Source: Endotrypanum monterogeii (lineage: Eukaryota > Euglenozoa > Kinetoplastea > Trypanosomatida > Trypanosomatidae). From it: a DNA stretch of 43,567 bases. The notes under the pieces are model-generated. The model was not told the DNA's origin and did not search any database. It saw nothing but the letters and a program-made list of their open reading frames with translations. Both the position numbers and the translations under genes were made by a program. Where the stretch lies: contig CM007317.1 of assembly GCA_000333855.2 (NCBI GenBank), positions 799,606 through 843,172 on the forward strand. Direction: 5' to 3'. Of this stretch, positions 39,548-43,567 are shown in pieces (the first letter of the stretch is position 1; every line of letters starts with the position of its first letter).

Positions 39548-42172
39548 ATGTCATTGGGGGGCGAGACATACGATGTAGTCACTACCGTCGAGTCGCTCAA
39601 CGCGAGTTTTTCCTTCGATCCAGATTGCTTTGTGGAACGGGTTCTGCCGGATGCTTCGCGGGACTTGGTGAGGCAGGTTCTGCTGACGAAGTCACGCGTG
39701 TCAGCCGTGGATGGGAAAACTGTGACGGACAGTCCAGAGCTGAAGGCCGCTCTTCTAGATGCCGTCATGCGCCACCACAACGCGTCGTTGGATTCGGCCG
39801 GGAGGGAGAAGCTTTCCATTTTTGATTCAGCGACGCTGCTTCCAAAGACACGAATCATCGTCACATTTGAGCGCACCGATGTGCCGGCGTCGAGAGTCGC
39901 GATTGAAGGAAGCGTTGTGAGCAACGGTGCTGTCAGTGACGTGGCAACTCCGAGCTCAGCTGCCGTCCAGGAGCTGATCGACGAGATGACTCCTCCGTCT
40001 GGTGAGGAACCGCCGCCGGCGTTACCGGCCATCGACAACGAATTGCGCGGGTCTTTCCGGCGCAGCATGATAGGTAATCCAGCGGCAATGTCGGCTTTCT
40101 TAAAAGATTCTGTTGGCGCTAGGTCACCAGTATCGAATTCTGTGTCGAGTTCTCGTCTTCTAACCTCAAACACAAGCGGCAATCTTTCTCAGCCGTCCTG
40201 TCGCCGACTACACTCACCGCCTCCGCAGCCCACGCTGCGGCGCAGTCAAAGCGACTGCAGCGCTGCCTCATTCGACCTTGAAGACAGCGAGGCGGTCTCA
40301 GAAGCGTCGTCGAGTGACTTCGACACAGTACACATTTCTCAGCTGAAAGGCGCAACCCTGTCGGACCCCTCAGCTAGTGCCGTTGCGACTGCAGAGCCAC
40401 ACGCTGGGCCTGATTCCCCCACACCGGGGTTACTTGAGTTTGAGAAGATGAAGATCTCGATGCGTGGGGACGAAATGCTGCGCCATGTTGGGTCTGTTGG
40501 GGGGTGTACCTATGGACAAGCCTCCAACGACTCAGCAGAGATGACGGTAAAGGGTCGTATACGACGTGCGCTGGATCGTGTGGAGCCAGGGTACTGCGTC
40601 ATTTGCGTGACGCAGGATGTCAACCCTATCGCTGAAATCGAGCTGCTTGCCTTGACGGCGAAGAAACACGTTGTGGCCCTCGACTTGGGCGTGAAACTGC
40701 GCCTGCGACCTAAACCAGAGGTGGTCGCGACCGAATTTGCGGAGGCCATGCGCAGCGGTGGCTGGTTTGTCATGGTCAACGCGCACAAGTCTATCAGCAC
40801 TTGTCTTGTTCTCGAAGAACTTCTAGAGGATGCCCACAAGCACAACCTAGAGGGATTTGACCCATCTTCGCGCATTATCATCGCATTAGAGTCGCACCCA
40901 CATTTTCCTAAAGCTTTGACGCACCACGCTGTGATAATCAAGCTTGTCTCCAATTTTCAGGGTTCTTCTATTCTATCGGATTCTTTGGCTGCTTCGGTTT
41001 CACGTGCGCGCCTCGTTACGGCGGACGCGCTGGCCCAGTCGCAGCTTGGTGCTGGATCCGTGCGTGGATCGCAGATCTCCGTAGCACCGACGATTGCCTT
41101 GCCAAAATCTGCCAAGAAGCACGTTCGTATCAGCGCCGCCGTGGACATCATCGACATCGCTCCACGAGAGGTGGTAAAATGTTCAAAGCGCGACAGCCCC
41201 ATCGATGTTAGCGGCAGCGTTGTGTTATTCAAATCCTTTAGTGGGGTCGCTGGTGATAAGTTCCTCTGCGTGCAGTCCGCTGGAGAGGAGGGCCGCTTCG
41301 CTGTCGGATCCTCGTGCGGTAATGTGTACTTGCTCGATTCACTCGGTAACTCACTCCTCCAGGCGCACGCCCACAATGCCTCCATCTGGGATGTCAGCTT
41401 CAAAGATAAGTTTCGGTTTGCCACAGGTTGTGAGGATGGGACAGCCGCCTCCTGGAGGCTCGGCACCTCACTCGGCTCTTTCTCGAATGATGACTCTGTG
41501 CTGACACCGACGTCGGCGACGTCGCTCGGCTCAGATGTTTACTGCGTTTCCTACCTAAAAAATATGAACCCATCTCCCTTGCTGATCGGTGGCTTACACA
41601 GCAGCCTTGTTATTCGCGAGGCGGACAGCGATGCTGTGCATCTTGTGCCCATCACCTCTAATGCGCAGGTTATAGACTGCTTGCCGCACTCAGCAACCGC
41701 CCTAGTCGGTGGCGGTGATGGTTCTGTGTGCGTCGTTGACGTGCAGACATCCACTTCCATAGGCACACTGGTAGATCACACTCGTAAGCTACCGGCCCTC
41801 GCTGTGCGTGACGATAATCAGTTCTTCACTGGCTCCTTCGATTGTAGTATCCTTTCGTGGGACTTGAGAGTACCGGGTGGTGTGACGTCGTCCGTGCAAG
41901 GCTCTGAGGCGACCACAGGAATATCGGCATACACGATGCATACCCTCAAACTGAAAAACTACGTCACTGGTCTGGACGTAGACGACGTGCACCTGGCTGC
42001 CAGCGTTGGCGAGAACCTGTACCTGTGGGATGTTCGCAAGCTACAGGTAGTGCTGGGTGGCTACCCACAGGGTTGGAAGGGTCTCTCACGTGGGGTGAGA
42101 GTGCAGAGTGCTGCACACCTCGTGGTAACCGCGTCGCCGGACGGACTTGTCCGATTTTGGAGCTTCGTTTAG
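39548..42172 (+). CDS. WD40 propeller protein with a dynein-heavy-chain D6-like segment
   Basis: This 874-residue protein has three parts. Residues 1-120 look ordered but unfamiliar, and about 120-325 is a Ser/Pro-rich linker. Residues about 335-471 resemble the last AAA unit (D6/AAA6) of dynein heavy chains: TQDVNPIAEI is like the G-x-DP-x-x-EI region, GGWFVMVNAHK (Trp406, Asn411, His413) matches the G-x-W-x4-N-x-H pattern, and HPHFP (450-454) matches the later FP segment. No Walker A is visible, as in dynein AAA6. Residues about 558-874 form seven WD-like blades with endings such as ILSWDLR, LYLWDVR and VRFWSFV, enough for one closed propeller. The open frame starts at GTG (39398), and the first ATG is at 39548. 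Possible roles are in axonemal or transport assembly, by analogy only. The D6 match is from pattern memory and should be treated as an inference. Confidence 0.85.
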   Translation: MSLGGETYDVVTTVESLNASFSFDPDCFVERVLPDASRDLVRQVLLTKSRVSAVDGKTVTDSPELKAALLDAVMRHHNASLDSAGREKLSIFDSATLLPKTRIIVTFERTDVPASRVAIEGSVVSNGAVSDVATPSSAAVQELIDEMTPPSGEEPPPALPAIDNELRGSFRRSMIGNPAAMSAFLKDSVGARSPVSNSVSSSRLLTSNTSGNLSQPSCRRLHSPPPQPTLRRSQSDCSAASFDLEDSEAVSEASSSDFDTVHISQLKGATLSDPSASAVATAEPHAGPDSPTPGLLEFEKMKISMRGDEMLRHVGSVGGCTYGQASNDSAEMTVKGRIRRALDRVEPGYCVICVTQDVNPIAEIELLALTAKKHVVALDLGVKLRLRPKPEVVATEFAEAMRSGGWFVMVNAHKSISTCLVLEELLEDAHKHNLEGFDPSSRIIIALESHPHFPKALTHHAVIIKLVSNFQGSSILSDSLAASVSRARLVTADALAQSQLGAGSVRGSQISVAPTIALPKSAKKHVRISAAVDIIDIAPREVVKCSKRDSPIDVSGSVVLFKSFSGVAGDKFLCVQSAGEEGRFAVGSSCGNVYLLDSLGNSLLQAHAHNASIWDVSFKDKFRFATGCEDGTAASWRLGTSLGSFSNDDSVLTPTSATSLGSDVYCVSYLKNMNPSPLLIGGLHSSLVIREADSDAVHLVPITSNAQVIDCLPHSATALVGGGDGSVCVVDVQTSTSIGTLVDHTRKLPALAVRDDNQFFTGSFDCSILSWDLRVPGGVTSSVQGSEATTGISAYTMHTLKLKNYVTGLDVDDVHLAASVGENLYLWDVRKLQVVLGGYPQGWKGLSRGVRVQSAAHLVVTASPDGLVRFWSFV

Positions 42173-43567
42173 CCACGACGTGCAGTTGAATGCAAAGGTA
42201 TGCATGCGCAGCTGCACACACCCACATATATATAACACCGCACCAGGGTGTACTTGGAGACCTCCTCCAGGGCTTCAGAAAGTGGGTGTAACGGTGGCGG
42301 TCGACGTTTTTTTTTTGGTGAATTTCCAGGACAAGACATCTTATAACCAAGCGTATCAGCGCGCTTATAGCAGAGGAGCAATGGAGGCCCTCCCCCCGTC
42401 CGCCCGCTTGGGTGGTATGAATGCGTTCTGCTACCACTGCTTACGCGACGGGACCATGTCTCTGTGTGTGGGTGTGTGTATCAGGCGGGGGGGGGTAGGC
42501 GTTGTCCATCTGCCTTTATCGCTTACGTTTTTTATTTTTGCTCAGCTGAACGTTGTTCTTGCATCGATGTAGTGCTCTTGTTTGCTTTGCTTTTGTTTTT
42601 TTGTCGGGAGGGTGGGGGTAGGTAGATGGGAGGGGGGGGGGAGGGTGGATGGAAGTCTTCTCAGGACGATGATAGCCTCTCTGCGATGTCCTCTTCGCGA
42701 AGTATCGTTGGTGGCCATAACTTCCACGTAAAGTGTGTCCTTTGGTGTCAGACGCCAAACCCAGGGATCGCTCAGTGAATGAGAGGGTTTTCATGGAAAG
42801 GGAAAGCTGGGGTAGTGGGACATGTTACCGTCGATATTGTTCTCTCGCCTTCATCTTGGGTGGCACGAAGCGGAGATGTGCCGCTTCTTTTCTCCCCTTT
42901 GCGATCATGTACCATGTTGACGTACACCAGGTACCCACGTATCGTAGGTGTAAACGAGGTGCGAGGACAAGGGGGAGAAAGGGAGAGGGTGGCGGAGACA
43001 TTCCCGCGGCTTATTGTTTTCCGCTGGACAGTAACCGAATATATGTTTCAGTCCACCTCCCTCCCTCCCTCTCCCCCCAGGTCACAATTCCCCTAGCCTG
43101 TCCATTGGTCAGTCATGCAGCGCGAGCAAGCCCCGCTGATTCTTGAAGGAATGCCAATGCGGTTCTTCACACACTACACCTGCCTCCTGTCTTCAGACCT
43201 GTTTCACAGACTGGCTCCTCTCTACTTATGCTCGTAGCCGTACGAAACATTCTGAAGGAGAGTGGAAGGAAGGGTGAGGGGGGGGGGATGGTTGATGGGG
43301 CAGTAGCCTGTGATGACCAAGGGGGCCGATGTCGCCGGACAGGAGGACCGGGGCTTCCCGATCAGGTGATAAGTGAAGGCTGGATCCGACTTCATCGTGC
43401 TACAAGGAGGCGCTGTGCATCGTGCGGGCAGCACGAGGGCGTTCCTGCGCTCACCAGGCCGCTGCGCCGCAGCAACCACATACTCAGGTCTACAATGCTC
43501 ACACATCAGCAGTGATACATCGAGATTGCGTTTATGAAATCAGGAGGGGGGGGAGGCTGGTTATTTA
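42173..43567. other. Gene-free stretch with repeat copy 2 at the window end
   Basis: The region has G-runs (about 42486-42495 and 42632-42641), T-runs and the second copy of the dispersed repeat (43240-43507). It is presumably the 3' UTR of the WD40 gene and the start of the next spacer. No coding frame is supported. Confidence 0.6.
43240..43507 (+). repeat. Dispersed repeat copy 2, possibly SIDER-type retroposon fragment
   Basis: This copy is the inverse of 18353-18619 with about 97% identity by eye. It differs at a few single positions and in the length of a G/C-run near 43277-43287. Like copy 1 it follows a coding gene and lies in the presumed 3' UTR. The shared sequence ends sharply on both sides (at GTACGAAAC on the left and at CACACATC on the right). 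Confidence 0.75.

Noticed and set aside
39373..40182. 269-codon open frame on the minus strand
   Set aside because: It lies opposite the 5' part of the WD40 gene, whose plus-strand frame has recognisable domains. Its composition (Arg, Ser, Thr) is that of an antisense shadow.
1..43567. tRNA, 5S rRNA or strand-switch region
   Set aside because: I found no B-box-like sequence with a matching acceptor stem by eye, and all supported genes are on one strand, so no transcription-unit boundary is visible. A tRNAscan and snoRNA search would settle this.

Overview
The window looks like part of a trypanosomatid nuclear chromosome, most likely Leishmania or a close relative. Ten long open frames without introns all lie on the plus strand. 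They are separated by 0.9 to 3.7 kb of non-coding DNA rich in pyrimidine tracts, T-runs followed by AG (trans-splice acceptor style), and TA, TG, CA and C microsatellites. I see no bacterial-type promoters, ribosome binding sites or operons. The species cannot be fixed from the sequence alone.

Layout, left to right: a small single-membrane-segment protein (757-1107); a MAPK-like protein kinase with a TIY activation motif and a long disordered tail (4759-7842); a 1251-residue protein with repeated DUF3223-like segments (10027-13782); a P1B-type copper-transporting ATPase with two HMA domains (14640-18008); two neighbouring histidine-phosphatase (phosphoglycerate-mutase-like) paralogues (18964-20463 and 22055-23827), the second of which has lost the catalytic histidine; a HIT zinc-finger protein resembling ZNHIT3/Hit1 (25243-25890); an 83-base run of N; a protein with two related RRM-like domains (28870-31572); an N-terminal-motor kinesin (33452-36349); and a protein joining a dynein-heavy-chain D6-like segment to a seven-bladed WD40 propeller (39548-42172).

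A dispersed repeat of about 267 bp occurs twice in opposite orientation. One copy lies in the presumed 3' UTR of the copper ATPase and the other in that of the WD40 gene. It resembles the degenerate SIDER retroposons of Leishmania, but I could not confirm that.

The genes do not form a pathway, which is normal for trypanosomatid polycistronic units, where neighbours are co-transcribed without shared function. The phosphatase pair is the one clear local duplication. For several genes the longest open frame begins at a non-AUG codon; I moved those starts to the first ATG downstream of a plausible splice acceptor. The most unusual items are the RHG-to-RNG pseudo-phosphatase, the dynein-D6/WD40 fusion, the multi-copy DUF3223-like protein and the sense/antisense repeat pair.
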